Below, in pieces: positions 6,920-17,000 of a DNA stretch of 64,000 nt. The DNA is from Pseudoalteromonas viridis. Its GTDB lineage: Bacteria; Pseudomonadota; Gammaproteobacteria; Enterobacterales; Alteromonadaceae. Under the pieces are notes generated by a model. The model saw only the letters and a list, made by a program, of their open reading frames with translations. It made no database searches and had not been told where the DNA came from. Within the stretch, counting starts at the first letter, position 1. Each line of letters begins with the position of its first letter. The translations under genes were made by a program, and so were the position numbers. The stretch lies in contig NZ_CP072425.1 in the NCBI RefSeq assembly GCF_017742995.1, positions 2,046,001 through 2,110,000 on the forward strand. The letters are read 5' to 3'.

Positions 6920-8155
6920 TTAATCTTCTTGCTTAGGATTAGGTAGCAGTAAATTAAGCACAATGCCCAAAATGGCGCACAGGCTTACCCCTTGCAGGCT
7001 AAACTCGGTGCTGCCAAGTTGCATACCACCAATACCAAACACCAGGATCAGCGCGATGATACTCAGGTTACGCGGTGCACTGAGGTCAGTGTCTGACTTC
7101 ACCAGTGTGTTTAGACCAACCACTGCAATGGAGCCGAATAACAGAGTCATAATCCCGCCCATAACCGGGATTGGAATGGTCTGTAGTCCAGCACCCATCT
7201 TGCCTACAAAGGCCAGTACGATGGCTATCACTGCCGTCCAGGTCATTACCTGAGGGTTGAAGTTACGGGTGAGCATTACCGCCCCGGTGACTTCTGAGTA
7301 GGTGGTATTGGGTGGACCACCAAACAAAGAGGCCGTAGAGGTGGCCAGGCCGTCGCCCAGCAAGGTGCGATGTAGGCCGGGCTTTTCCAGGTAATCTTTA
7401 CCGGTTACGTTACTAATCGCCATCATATCGCCTATATGTTCAATGGCAGGAGCAATCGCCACGGGCACCATAAACAGGATGGCAGGCCAGTAAAACTCAG
7501 GCCAGACAAACGCGGGAACGGCCAGCCAGCTGGCATTGGTCACGGCATCAAACTGCACTATGCCGAAAAACAGCGATAAGGCATACCCGGTGATAATCCC
7601 TGCCAGAATGGGAATGAGACGAAAAATCCCTTTAGCGGTGACGGCCACCACTAAGGTCACAACGAGTGACAAGAGTGAAATGACCATTGCCTGCTCGTAG
7701 GCAACCAGCTGCACACTGCCATCGCCACTTTTGCCCATGGCCATATTAACGGCAACAGGAGCAAGCGCCAGGCCGATCACCATGATCACCGGACCGACAA
7801 CAACAGGAGGTAAGATTTTATGCAGGATGTCAGCGCCCTTAAAGCGCACCAGCAAGCTCAGTAAAATATAGGCAAACCCGGCAGCCATAAGTCCACCCAT
7901 GGTGGCGGGGATCCCCCACACCTGCACGCTGGCAATGATGGGGGCGATAAAAGCAAAGGAAGAGGCCAGAAAAACCGGTACCTGGCCACGTGTCACAAAC
8001 TGAAACACCAAAGTGCCCAGGCCTGCGGTAAATAGCGCAACGTTGGGGTCCAGACCGGTTAGTAAGGGCACCAGTACCAGCGCGCCAAAGGCGACAAACA
8101 GCATCTGGGCACCGCTCACTATGGTTTTAAGCGATGTGAAAGAGGTATTGGACAT
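6920..8155 (-). CDS. uraA: UraA, uracil:proton symporter
   Basis: A 411-residue nucleobase/cation symporter-2 permease that imports uracil across the inner membrane. About 14 hydrophobic segments are present. The two substrate glutamates known from E. coli UraA appear in APAIEHIGDM and NTTYSEVTGA, and the family motif GLATSTASLFGGPPNTTYSE is complete. It lies ten bases after upp on the same strand, so uptake and salvage are one transcript. Confidence 0.95.
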   Translation of the reverse strand: MSNTSFTSLKTIVSGAQMLFVAFGALVLVPLLTGLDPNVALFTAGLGTLVFQFVTRGQVPVFLASSFAFIAPIIASVQVWGIPATMGGLMAAGFAYILLSLLVRFKGADILHKILPPVVVGPVIMVIGLALAPVAVNMAMGKSGDGSVQLVAYEQAMVISLLSLVVTLVVAVTAKGIFRLIPILAGIITGYALSLFFGIVQFDAVTNASWLAVPAFVWPEFYWPAILFMVPVAIAPAIEHIGDMMAISNVTGKDYLEKPGLHRTLLGDGLATSTASLFGGPPNTTYSEVTGAVMLTRNFNPQVMTWTAVIAIVLAFVGKMGAGLQTIPIPVMGGIMTLLFGSIAVVGLNTLVKSDTDLSAPRNLSIIALILVFGIGGMQLGSTEFSLQGVSLCAILGIVLNLLLPNPKQED

Positions 8156-8165
8156 TCAGAATGTC

Positions 8166-8795
8166 CTACACTGTGCCAAAGATTTTATCACCGGCATCGC
8201 CAAGGCCTGGCACTATGTAGCCTTTCTCATTCAGGTGGCTGTCCAGTGAAGCGGTGAAAATCTCTACGTCAGGGTGGGCTTCCAGGGTTTTGTCTACGCC
8301 TTCAGGTGCCGCAACCAGTACAATGACTTTGATCTCTTTACAGCCGGCTTTTTTCAGCATGTCGATGGTCGCAATCATAGAGCCACCGGTCGCCAGCATA
8401 GGGTCAATTACCAGACTCATACGCTCTTCAATGTTACCAACCAGCTTCTCAAAATAGGGCACAGGCTCAAGCGTTTCTTCATTGCGTTGCAGGCCAACCA
8501 CACTGACCTTGGCGCTTGGAATTAACTGCATCACGCCTTCCATCATACCCAGCCCGGCGCGCAGGATTGGCACAACAGTGATTTTCTTGCCTTTAATGTG
8601 TTGTACTGTCAGGTCGTCTCCCTGCCAGCCCTTGATGGTGATATCTTCTAATGGAATGTCCTTAGTTGCTTCATAGGTCAGCAGGGTACCCACTTCCTGA
8701 CATAACTCGCGAAAGCTTTTTGTGCTGATCCCATGCTCACGCATCAGGCCAAGTTTATGTTGTACAAGTGGGTGTTTGATTACATGAATGCTCAT
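8166..8795 (-). CDS. upp: Uracil phosphoribosyltransferase
   Basis: A 209-residue cytosolic enzyme that makes UMP from uracil and PRPP. The PRPP-binding loop is [15 protein letters not shown] (about residues 128-142), and the uracil-binding C-terminal part has [14 protein letters not shown]. Length equals the usual 208. It is the first gene of upp-uraA. The 150 bases upstream hold no gene and should contain its promoter. Confidence 0.97.
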   Translation of the reverse strand: MSIHVIKHPLVQHKLGLMREHGISTKSFRELCQEVGTLLTYEATKDIPLEDITIKGWQGDDLTVQHIKGKKITVVPILRAGLGMMEGVMQLIPSAKVSVVGLQRNEETLEPVPYFEKLVGNIEERMSLVIDPMLATGGSMIATIDMLKKAGCKEIKVIVLVAAPEGVDKTLEAHPDVEIFTASLDSHLNEKGYIVPGLGDAGDKIFGTV

Positions 8796-8949
8796 TGAAA
8801 AGATACTCCAGATAAAATGTATCGCTATTTTAGCTTAGCTAATCAAGAATTACCCTGAGATAACGCAAATAATTTATTCAATGAGTTAGGTGTAGTTTAC
8901 AGGGTTAAATACAAAAACCTGAGGGCCCTGCAATGGCTCAATGTGATGG

Positions 8950-9795
8950 TCATGGAAGTGGCACTGATTGCGCTGGCATGGCTGGTAGTGTAAGGGAGAT
9001 AACACGTCGCTGCGATAGTCTGTGGCGTTGTTGCAGATAGCCAAAGTGCTTGCGCAGCAACTGTGCTTGCAAGCCACTGTCGCGTGCCTGTTCCAGTGCG
9101 CGTGTGAGAATAGAAATATGGACTTTGTTCTCGGGGTGCAGGTAAAAATGAAAGTCCAGTGGGTAACTTAGCACCAAATGTGGCTCTATGATCAGACCGT
9201 TACTCAGGGTGTAGTCATCTATTTCGTTTAGCCCCCGAGAAAAGTAATCAAAACCTCGATTGCCATCGGTGAGCATTCGCAAAATAGTCGTATGGTCGCT
9301 GGCACTTTCAATATAGGGCAGGTGATTTGCCTGCCAGATTTGGGTGTCGTACCAGCCTGGTGCGAAGACGCCAATCAGTTTACTCCTGCGAAAAGCCTCC
9401 AGCGACGTCACCGCGTCAAAGCGCGCCTGATTGCGCTGATGAATGAGTAGCAGCCGTTTGCCTATCAGACCTTGTGTAAGCGGCACTGCTACCTTATGAA
9501 AAGTGGCATCACGCTGTGGCGTTGCCAGGCGCATGATCATAGTGATCTTGCCACTATTGAGCAGACGTGACTCACGTTTATATAAAGGGTTAGGGGTCAT
9601 GGTAAGGGTTAGGTTGTAGCCCAGATTATACAAAGACTCATGGAGTAACTCGCTCAGGTACTTTTGTAATTTGACCTGGCGTACCGGCAAAGTGATGTGC
9701 AGTTCGGGCCTTGCCTGCTGGCTGGTTTGTGCAGCCACACAGGGGCTGAGCTGCACGACTAATATCAAATAAAAAAAGCGCTTTACCACCCACAC
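8950..9795 (-). CDS. Periplasmic type-2 binding-protein-like protein
   Basis: About 281 residues with a signal peptide (VVKRFFYLILVVQLSPCVAA) followed by a fold resembling solute-binding proteins of the amino-acid (SBP_bac_3-like) kind. Visible segments are SGKITMIMRLATP, LLLIHQRNQ, a hinge-like IGVFAPGWYD, and FDYFSRGLNEI. No ABC permease or ATPase adjoins it, so transport is not implied. The start is uncertain: I use the GTG at 9795, with another GTG at 9789; the open frame continues to 9936 but would then overlap the divergent gene. Marine gammaproteobacteria carry many such lone proteins of unknown role. Confidence 0.6.
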   Translation of the reverse strand: MWVVKRFFYLILVVQLSPCVAAQTSQQARPELHITLPVRQVKLQKYLSELLHESLYNLGYNLTLTMTPNPLYKRESRLLNSGKITMIMRLATPQRDATFHKVAVPLTQGLIGKRLLLIHQRNQARFDAVTSLEAFRRSKLIGVFAPGWYDTQIWQANHLPYIESASDHTTILRMLTDGNRGFDYFSRGLNEIDDYTLSNGLIIEPHLVLSYPLDFHFYLHPENKVHISILTRALEQARDSGLQAQLLRKHFGYLQQRHRLSQRRVISLTLPAMPAQSVPLP

Positions 9796-9916
9796 AAGTT
9801 TACTACCATTAAAGCCACGTCTTTGACAGTATAGGCAATTAACCGCGGCTGCTGGGCTAAAGCTTTTCTTTTTTTGTCGTTTATGTGAGAATTCACAGCG
9901 ATAAACCGAGGACCCT

Positions 9917-10324
9917 ATGAGCAAATTCTCCGCCACTTTACTGATGATAGCCGCTTTGCTTGCCTTTATTGTACAAGGTATGGCGAATGCTGTGATGGCG
10001 TGTGAAGCACATGTGCAGGGTCACGATATGCACGCTGCCATGATGCAGCATCACCATGAAGCTGCAGCGCCAGAAGTAACGGACACCTCTGTTCAGCTCA
10101 AGCATGACCATAGCAAGATGAGTCACATGCAGCAGCAAATGGACTGCTGTGATGATGACAGTGATTGCGTATGCCTGACGCATGCTTGCGGTAGTGCACA
10201 GCTGCTGCCTGTTGCCGAATTTTCTCTCACTACAGACTTAGTGTTCCTTGCGGCTATTGGGCATGAGGAGCAACTCCCTGTTGCTGTCGCTCAGTCCTTA
10301 TATCGGCCCCCCATTTTTGCCTGA
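9917..10324 (+). CDS. Small secreted His/Met/Cys-rich protein, likely copper-related
   Basis: A 135-residue protein with an N-terminal signal or anchor helix and a middle section very rich in metal ligands: HDMHAAMMQHHHE, then KHDHSKMSHMQQQMDCCDDD and SDCVCLTHACG. This composition and its place directly before the DUF411 and CusCBA-like genes suggest periplasmic binding of Cu(I)/Cu(II) or Ag(I). I do not recognise a named family; it resembles CopL-type proteins only in being small, secreted and His/Cys-rich. A GAGGA ribosome site precedes the ATG. It is separated from the next gene by 150 bases, so it may have its own promoter. Confidence 0.65.
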   Translation: MSKFSATLLMIAALLAFIVQGMANAVMACEAHVQGHDMHAAMMQHHHEAAAPEVTDTSVQLKHDHSKMSHMQQQMDCCDDDSDCVCLTHACGSAQLLPVAEFSLTTDLVFLAAIGHEEQLPVAVAQSLYRPPIFA

Positions 10325-10473
10325 CCCAGGTGAAGTGCGTCTGAATTTCGACGCCAGACCTGTCAATCCAACTTCTTAAGATGATTTCACTGCGCGTTGC
10401 AGTGTGATGTTTATATGATTCTGACCTGCTTTCGTTATTTGAATGGGCAGGCAGAAGAAGACGGAGGCAAATG

Positions 10474-10962
10474 ATGTCTTTTACTACCAATAAATATGTA
10501 TTATTTCTGAGCGCCTGTTTGCTCTCGCTGCTTAGCCTGAGTAGCCAGGCTCAGCCGGGCCCGTTACAGGCGTTAACTGTCTATAAAACGCCAACCTGTG
10601 GCTGCTGTAAAAAGTGGCTGTCGCATCTGTTGGCGCAAGGCGTTGCGGCGCAGGGCAGGGAGCTGGCGTCTTTAAGTGTGCTGAAATCACGTCACGGTAT
10701 TGCACCGCGTTACCGCTCTTGCCATACCGCGCTCAGCCATGACGGCTGGGTATTTGAAGGGCATGTCCCGGCTAAGTTTATTCAGCAGTTTCTGGCCAAC
10801 CCTAAAGCGGATGCCATTGGGCTGAGTGTGCCTGCCATGCCACTGGGTTCGCCAGGCATGGAGGTGGATGAGCGTTTTATGCCATATCAGGTCTTACTGC
10901 TGATGAAAGATGGCAGCCATCAGGTTTATGCGCAAATTGATACCTATGAGGAGCAGTTTTGA
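10474..10962 (+). CDS. DUF411 metal-binding protein
   Basis: A 162-residue periplasmic DUF411 protein with signal peptide (to about SSQAQ). It has the family CGCC motif (YKTPTCGCCKKWL) with a further conserved Cys-His in YRSCHTALSH and the segment EGHVPAKFIQQFL. DUF411 proteins (CopG of Pseudomonas) accompany copper efflux systems, and a copper-handling role is inferred from that. I chose the second of two adjacent ATG codons because GGAGG at 10463-10467 is then six bases away. Its stop overlaps the next gene's start (TGATG), so the two are translationally coupled. Confidence 0.85.
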   Translation: MSFTTNKYVLFLSACLLSLLSLSSQAQPGPLQALTVYKTPTCGCCKKWLSHLLAQGVAAQGRELASLSVLKSRHGIAPRYRSCHTALSHDGWVFEGHVPAKFIQQFLANPKADAIGLSVPAMPLGSPGMEVDERFMPYQVLLLMKDGSHQVYAQIDTYEEQF

Positions 10963-12296
10963 TGTCGCTTTTAATTCCTGCAACAGTCCGTTGCGCGCTG
11001 CTGGGCGCAGTGATAATGGCAACCAGCTCTGTGCAGGCCTTTGCCAGTTTGCCTTTACAACAAGCCATAGAGCAGGCAATTGCTCAGGATCCTGTATTGC
11101 AAAAACGCCACCATCAGCAGCAAGCCACTTATGCGCAAGGCCTTGCCGCCGGTACGCTACCCGACCCAAAAGTGTCCTTGTCTATGATGAATCTGCCGGT
11201 GGATGGCTGGCAACACGACCGCGAGGCAATGACCCAGCTTAAGGTGGGCGTGAGCCAACAGTTTGGCCGTGGCGATGAGCTGGCACTTAAACGCGAGCAG
11301 CTACAGATTGCCAGTGAAGAATATCCATTGCTGCGCGCCGATCGGGTTGCGCAAATACGGGCACAAGTCACTCAGCTATGGCTTGATACCTATCTGGCCG
11401 AGCGTACCATTGCTTTGATTGAGCAGGACAAAGCCCTGTTTGAACAACTGGTCGATGTCAGTAAAGCCAGTTATGCCAATGTGGTCGGGCGTACCCGTCA
11501 GCAGGATGTGATCCGCGCGCAGCTGGAGTTGGTACAGCTCGATGACCGCCTCAGCGTTGAATACCAAAAACGGGAGTCTGCGCGTGCACAGCTGCTGGCC
11601 TGGCTGCGAGGCGCTCAGGCGCATACCGCTTGGCCTGATATCAATTTGCCAGAGACCTTACCTCAGCTAAAAGTGGCTGTTCCGGCTATTCTTGTACAAG
11701 GCAAGCCGGATGCAGAGCGACTACTGGCACGCCTCACCAGTCATCCGGTGGTGCTAGCGCAAGATGTACGTATTGAGGCGGCTGGCAAGGGGGTTGCGAT
11801 TGCTCGTCAGCAATATAAGCCGCAGTGGGGCGTGAATGCCAGTTATGGATATCGCAGTGATATGCCAGATGGCAGCAGCCGCGCCGACTTCTTTTCGCTG
11901 GGGGTGACGCTGGATGTGCCTTTATTTACGGACAACCGTCAGGACCAATGGCTGAGCTCAGCTCAGTCAAATCGCGAAGCCATCAAAACCGATAAACTGC
12001 TGTTGCTGCGTGAGCTGTCCGGTCAGGTAGAAAAAGAGGCGAGCCAGCTAAGGCGATTGTCAGAGCGCCAGACCTTGTATCGGGAGCAGTTGTTACAACA
12101 AACGCACGAGCAGGCAGAAGCCGCACTTACCGCATACACCAATGATAACGGCGATTTTGCCGAGGTTGTACGTGCTCGCATTGCCGAGCTCAATGCCAGG
12201 GTGGCGGCCAAACAAATTGACGTCGATGCCCTTAAAACCGTTGCCAGACTGAACTATTACCTCACCACCTATCAGCCAGGAGTGAATGATGAATAA
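10962..12296 (+). CDS. CusC-like outer-membrane factor (TolC superfamily)
   Basis: A 444-residue outer-membrane efflux channel for a heavy-metal RND pump. It has a signal peptide (to about VQAFA), then two OEP repeats with long helices rich in Gln/Glu/Arg. The segment SYGYRSDMPDGSSRADFFSLGVTLDVPLF is typical of the strands that form the barrel. GAGGAG lies eight bases before the ATG at 10962. The order outer-membrane factor, adaptor, pump matches cus/czc operons. Confidence 0.88.
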   Translation: MSLLIPATVRCALLGAVIMATSSVQAFASLPLQQAIEQAIAQDPVLQKRHHQQQATYAQGLAAGTLPDPKVSLSMMNLPVDGWQHDREAMTQLKVGVSQQFGRGDELALKREQLQIASEEYPLLRADRVAQIRAQVTQLWLDTYLAERTIALIEQDKALFEQLVDVSKASYANVVGRTRQQDVIRAQLELVQLDDRLSVEYQKRESARAQLLAWLRGAQAHTAWPDINLPETLPQLKVAVPAILVQGKPDAERLLARLTSHPVVLAQDVRIEAAGKGVAIARQQYKPQWGVNASYGYRSDMPDGSSRADFFSLGVTLDVPLFTDNRQDQWLSSAQSNREAIKTDKLLLLRELSGQVEKEASQLRRLSERQTLYREQLLQQTHEQAEAALTAYTNDNGDFAEVVRARIAELNARVAAKQIDVDALKTVARLNYYLTTYQPGVNDE

Positions 12297-13992
12297 TACG
12301 CTGAAACTATTGCTAGCTGGCTTATCAGGGGGCGCGCTGAGCTATGCCCTGATGACGCTGACCGCCACACCCTCTCACACCGCTGATGCAGAGGCCGATA
12401 GCAACCAGCCGCTCTACTGGGTAGCGCCAATGGACAGTAATTATCGCCGTGATAAACCCGGTAAGTCGCCCATGGGCATGGACCTGGTGCCTGTTTATGC
12501 CGAAAGTGAAGAACAGGTGGCGGGGGCAGTTACGATATCCCCTGAAGTGGTGAACAACCTGGGCGTGAGAACCGCTGCGGTTGAGGTGGGGCCGATGCAC
12601 AGCACAATTTCGACGGTCGGTTATGTGCAATATGATGAAGACAAACTGGTGCACATTCACCCGCGCGTCGATGGCTGGGTGGAAACCCTGTACATCAAAG
12701 CGGCCGGCGAGCCGGTGGAGCAGGGGCAGCCTTTGTATTCGCTCTATTCGCCGCAGCTGGTGAATGCGCAGGAAGAATTTTTGATTGCGCTAAATCGTAA
12801 CAATGCCACCCTGATCAAAGCGGCACGGGAGCGTTTAATGGCGCTGCAATTGTCGTCCGATTTTATCGCCAGTTTAGAGGCGCAGCGTCAGGTGCGTCAG
12901 ACCATCACCTTCTACGCCCGTCAAAGCGGCGTGATAGCCGAGCTGAAGATCCGCGAAGGGTTTTATGTCAATCCGGGCAATACCCTAATGAGTATTGCCC
13001 AGCTGGATCAGGTCTGGGTGGAAGCCGAAGTATTCGAGCGCGATACCGCGCTGGTCAAAGCCGGCCAGCCCGTTACTATGACGCTGGATTATCTGCCCGG
13101 TGCGCGCTGGAAGGGCAATGTAGACTATGTTTATCCAACCCTCAATGAAACCACCCGGACCCTGCGGGTACGTTTGAAGTTTGACAATGCAGCAGGGCAA
13201 CTGAAACCCAATATGTTTGCTCAGGTGCAAATTCAGGCCGGCAGCAAAGCACAAGCCATGCAGGTGCCGAGCGAGGCGGTGATCCGCACCGGCAAGCAGG
13301 ACAGAGTGGTTGTGGCGCTGGGTGAAGGGCGCTTTAAATCTGTGGCCGTTACTTTGGGCCGGGTCGGGCTGCAAAGCACTGAGATCCTCGATGGACTGCA
13401 GCAGGACGACCGGGTCGTCACCTCGGCTCATTTCCTGATTGATTCGGAGTCCAGCAAAAGCTCTGACTTTAAGCGTATGAGTGCGGATGCAAAACCGACT
13501 CAGGTCTGGATGGCCGGTACTGTAAACCACTATGAGGCGCAATCGGATGTGATCAACATAACCCATGATGCTGTGCCCGAGTGGGAATGGCCCGAAATGA
13601 CCATGGACTTTCAACTTGCCGAGACGCTCGACAGCAGTGCGCTAAAAACCGGCCAGTCGCTGCATTTTGAGGTTACCAAAACGGATGTCGGGTATGAAAT
13701 CACCACCATTCATATTATGGCAGAACCGACCTTGCCAACGGCGACCGTGGACGGCCACATCAAAGCAATAGATGCCGCCTCTCGTATCGCCACCATCCAT
13801 CGCGGTGCCATTGAAAAATGGGGCCGGGCAGCGGCCACCATGGACTTTGTGATAGCCGAAGACATCGACCTGAGTGCGTTTAATGTTGGCGATCAGGTAA
13901 CCTTTACCTTCGAGGTGGGGGATGACTTTGTTGTGACCCAGATGCAGCACGGCGAGCAAGACCCAGCCATGTCTGAACATGCGCATCATTAA
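12289..13992 (+). CDS. CusB-like RND adaptor fused to two CusF domains
   Basis: A 567-residue periplasmic adaptor. In order: a signal anchor; a heavy-metal-binding HMBD segment (residues about 43-75, WVAPMDSNYRRDKPGKSPMG then MDLVPVY); the barrel-sandwich and helical hairpin of membrane-fusion proteins (about 100-380); a CusF domain (about 405-475) with His, Trp and both Met in ITHDAVP...WPEMTMDF; and a second CusF-like domain (about 482-560) with IHRGAIEKWGRAAATMDF, which keeps one His and the last Met but has lost the WPxM part. CusF delivers Cu(I)/Ag(I), so the fusion points to a monovalent-copper pump. AGGAG is six bases from the second ATG, used here. Confidence 0.9.
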   Translation: MNNTLKLLLAGLSGGALSYALMTLTATPSHTADAEADSNQPLYWVAPMDSNYRRDKPGKSPMGMDLVPVYAESEEQVAGAVTISPEVVNNLGVRTAAVEVGPMHSTISTVGYVQYDEDKLVHIHPRVDGWVETLYIKAAGEPVEQGQPLYSLYSPQLVNAQEEFLIALNRNNATLIKAARERLMALQLSSDFIASLEAQRQVRQTITFYARQSGVIAELKIREGFYVNPGNTLMSIAQLDQVWVEAEVFERDTALVKAGQPVTMTLDYLPGARWKGNVDYVYPTLNETTRTLRVRLKFDNAAGQLKPNMFAQVQIQAGSKAQAMQVPSEAVIRTGKQDRVVVALGEGRFKSVAVTLGRVGLQSTEILDGLQQDDRVVTSAHFLIDSESSKSSDFKRMSADAKPTQVWMAGTVNHYEAQSDVINITHDAVPEWEWPEMTMDFQLAETLDSSALKTGQSLHFEVTKTDVGYEITTIHIMAEPTLPTATVDGHIKAIDAASRIATIHRGAIEKWGRAAATMDFVIAEDIDLSAFNVGDQVTFTFEVGDDFVVTQMQHGEQDPAMSEHAHH

Positions 13993-14007
13993 GCCGGGAG
14001 TATTATC

Positions 14008-17000
14008 ATGATAGCAGCAATCATAACCTGGTCTTTGCACAATCGCGTACTGGTCCTGCTGAGCACGCTGATGCTGGTGGCGGGCGGCCTGTTTGCACTG
14101 AAGCAAACGCCGGTCGATGCCATTCCGGATCTATCGGATGTCCAGGTCATAGTCAAAACCAGTTATCCGGGCCAGTCGCCGCAGGTGGTTCAGGATCAGG
14201 TCACCTTTCCCCTGACCACCGCCATGTTGTCGGTCCCAGGGGCAACCACAGTGCGGGGTTACTCCTTCTATGGTGACTCCTATGTGTATGTGATCTTTGA
14301 TGACGACACAGACCTTTACTGGGCACGCAGCCGGGTACTGGAGTATCTTAGCCAGGCGGCCAACTTACTGCCACCGACTGCCAAACCAGAACTTGGACCG
14401 GATGCCACCGGGGTGGGCTGGGTGTACATTTATGCCCTGACGGATCGCTCGGGTAAGCACGACATCAGCCAGTTACGTAGTCTTCAGGACTGGTTCTTAA
14501 AATACGAGTTACAGACGGTACCCGGGGTCTCCGAAGTGGCTTCTGTAGGCGGCATGGTTAAGCAATATCAGGTGCAGGTTGACCCGGATAAACTGCGCGC
14601 CTATAACCTGCCCCTGAGTCATATTCAGCAGGCGCTGCAACGGGGTAACCAGGAAACCGGCGCATCAGTCATCGAGATGGCTGAGGCCGAGTACATGGTG
14701 ACGGCCACCGGATATATTCGTTCGGTCACCGACATTGCCCAGATCCCACTGGGCCTCAATGCACAGGGTACCGCACTGACCTTAGGTGATGTCGCGCAAA
14801 TAACCATAGGCCCGCAAATGCGACGCGGCATTGCCGAGCTTAATGGCGAAGGTGAAGTGGTTGGCGGCGTGGTGGTCATGCGCTTTGGTGAAAATGCGCA
14901 GCAGACCATAGCCGGTGTGAAAGCCCGGCTGGATGAGTTGAAGGCATCCTTACCTGAAGGGGTTGAGGTGGTCACTGTGTATGACCGCAGCCAGCTGATT
15001 GAGCGGGCGGTTGATAACCTGTGGCAAAAGCTGCTTGAAGAGCTTTTGGTAGTGGCCGTGATCTGTGCCGCCTTTTTATTCCATTTGCGCTCCTCGCTGG
15101 TGGCGGTGATCACTTTGCCGCTGGGGATCCTGGTGGCCTTTATTGTCATGTATTTTCAGGGGATCAACGCCAACATCATGTCGCTTGGCGGGATTGCCAT
15201 CGCCATCGGTGCGATGACCGATGGGGCAATCGTGATGATAGAAAACCTCCACAAGCACATGGAAAAGACCCCGCTGACCGATGACAACCGCTGGCAGGTT
15301 GTGGCAAAAGCCGCCACGGAAGTGGGACCCGCCTTGTTCTTTAGCTTGCTGATCATCACAGTATCATTCCTGCCAGTGTTTATTCTCGAAGCACAGGAAG
15401 GGCGCATGTTTGCGCCGCTGGCATACACCAAAACCTATGCCATGGCGGCTGCTGCCGGACTGGCAATTACCCTGGTCCCAGTGCTGATGGGCTACTTTAT
15501 TCGCGGCAAAGTCACGCCGGAGCGCAAGAACCCGCTCAACCGGCTGCTGGTAGCTGCTTATATGCCACTGCTGCGACAGGTGATGCGTTTCCCTAAGACC
15601 ACGCTTCTGGCAGCGGTCGCGCTGACTGTGGTGGGCTTTTATCCGCTCAATAAAATCGGCAGCGAATTTATTCCACCACTGGATGAAGGCGACCTGATGT
15701 ATATGCCCACCACTTATCCGGGGATTTCCATCGGTAAAGCGCGTGAGCTGTTACAGCAAACCGACAAACTGATTGCCACAGTACCCGAGGTAGAGAATGT
15801 ATTTGGCAAAGTCGGCCGTGCCGAATCCGCCACCGATCCCGCGCCGCTGACCATGATTGAAACCTTTATTCAGCTTAAACCACGCAGCGAATGGCGTGAG
15901 GGAATGACCACAGATAAGCTCAAAGCGGAACTGGACCGTCTGGTGAAACTACCGGGTGTCAGTAATGCCTGGGTGATGCCCATCAAAACCCGTATCGACA
16001 TGCTCGCGACGGGGATCAAAACGCCGGTTGGGGTTAAGATTGCAGGCCCGGATCTGGCCGTTATCGAATCGCTTGGCCAGCGCCTTGAAACCATTCTCAG
16101 CAAGGTACCGGGCACGGCGTCTGTGTATTCCGAGCGGGTTGCGGGCGGGCGTTATATTAAAGTGGATATTCGCCGCGAGCAGGCCAGTCGCTTCGGGCTG
16201 AACATTGCCGATGTGCAGCAGGTGGTGGCCACAGCGATTGGTGGTATGAATGTCACCCAAACCATAGAGGGGCAGGAGCGCTACCCGGTCAATTTACGTT
16301 ATCCGCAGGATTATCGTAGCTCGCCCGAGCAGCTGGCACGGTTGCCAATCGTGACGCCTACTGGTCAGCGTATTGCACTTGGGGATGTGGCCAATGTGTA
16401 CGTGGAAAGTGGTGCGCCGGGGATCAAAAGTGAGAACGCCCGCATCAATGGCTGGACCTTTGTCGACATAGACGGCGTAGACCTGGGCAGTTATGTTGAG
16501 CAGGCGCGCAGTGTGGTCGCCGAAGAGCTGGAATTACCCGCGGGGTACTCATTAAACTGGGCGGGTCAGTATGAATATATGCTCCGGGCCCAGGAAAAGC
16601 TCAGTTATGTACTGCCGCTGACTTTGGCAATCATCATGTTGCTGTTATATCTTAACTTCCGCCGGTTTGGTGAAGTGGCGCTGATCCTGCTGACCCTGCC
16701 TATGGCCACCGTGGGCGGTCTGTGGTTGATGTATCTGCAAGGCTTTAACTTCTCTGTCGCGGTGGGGGTTGGTTTTATTGCGCTGGCCGGTGTGGCGGTT
16801 GAGATTGGTGTACTCATGCTGGTGTATCTGGAGCAGGCGTTTAAAGACCTGCAAAGCGAGGCCAGAGCAAGGCAGGTTGCTGTGAGCGAATCGCAATACA
16901 TTGATGCTTTGCTGCATGGTGCCGCACTGCGAGTGCGGCCGGTGATGATGACCGTCGCGACTATCATCATTGGTTTGCTGCCCATTTTGTATGGCACAGG

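Noticed and set aside
12985..13614. 209-codon frame antisense to the CusB-like adaptor
   Set aside because: Shadow of a GC-rich gene; the sense strand has clear domain motifs.
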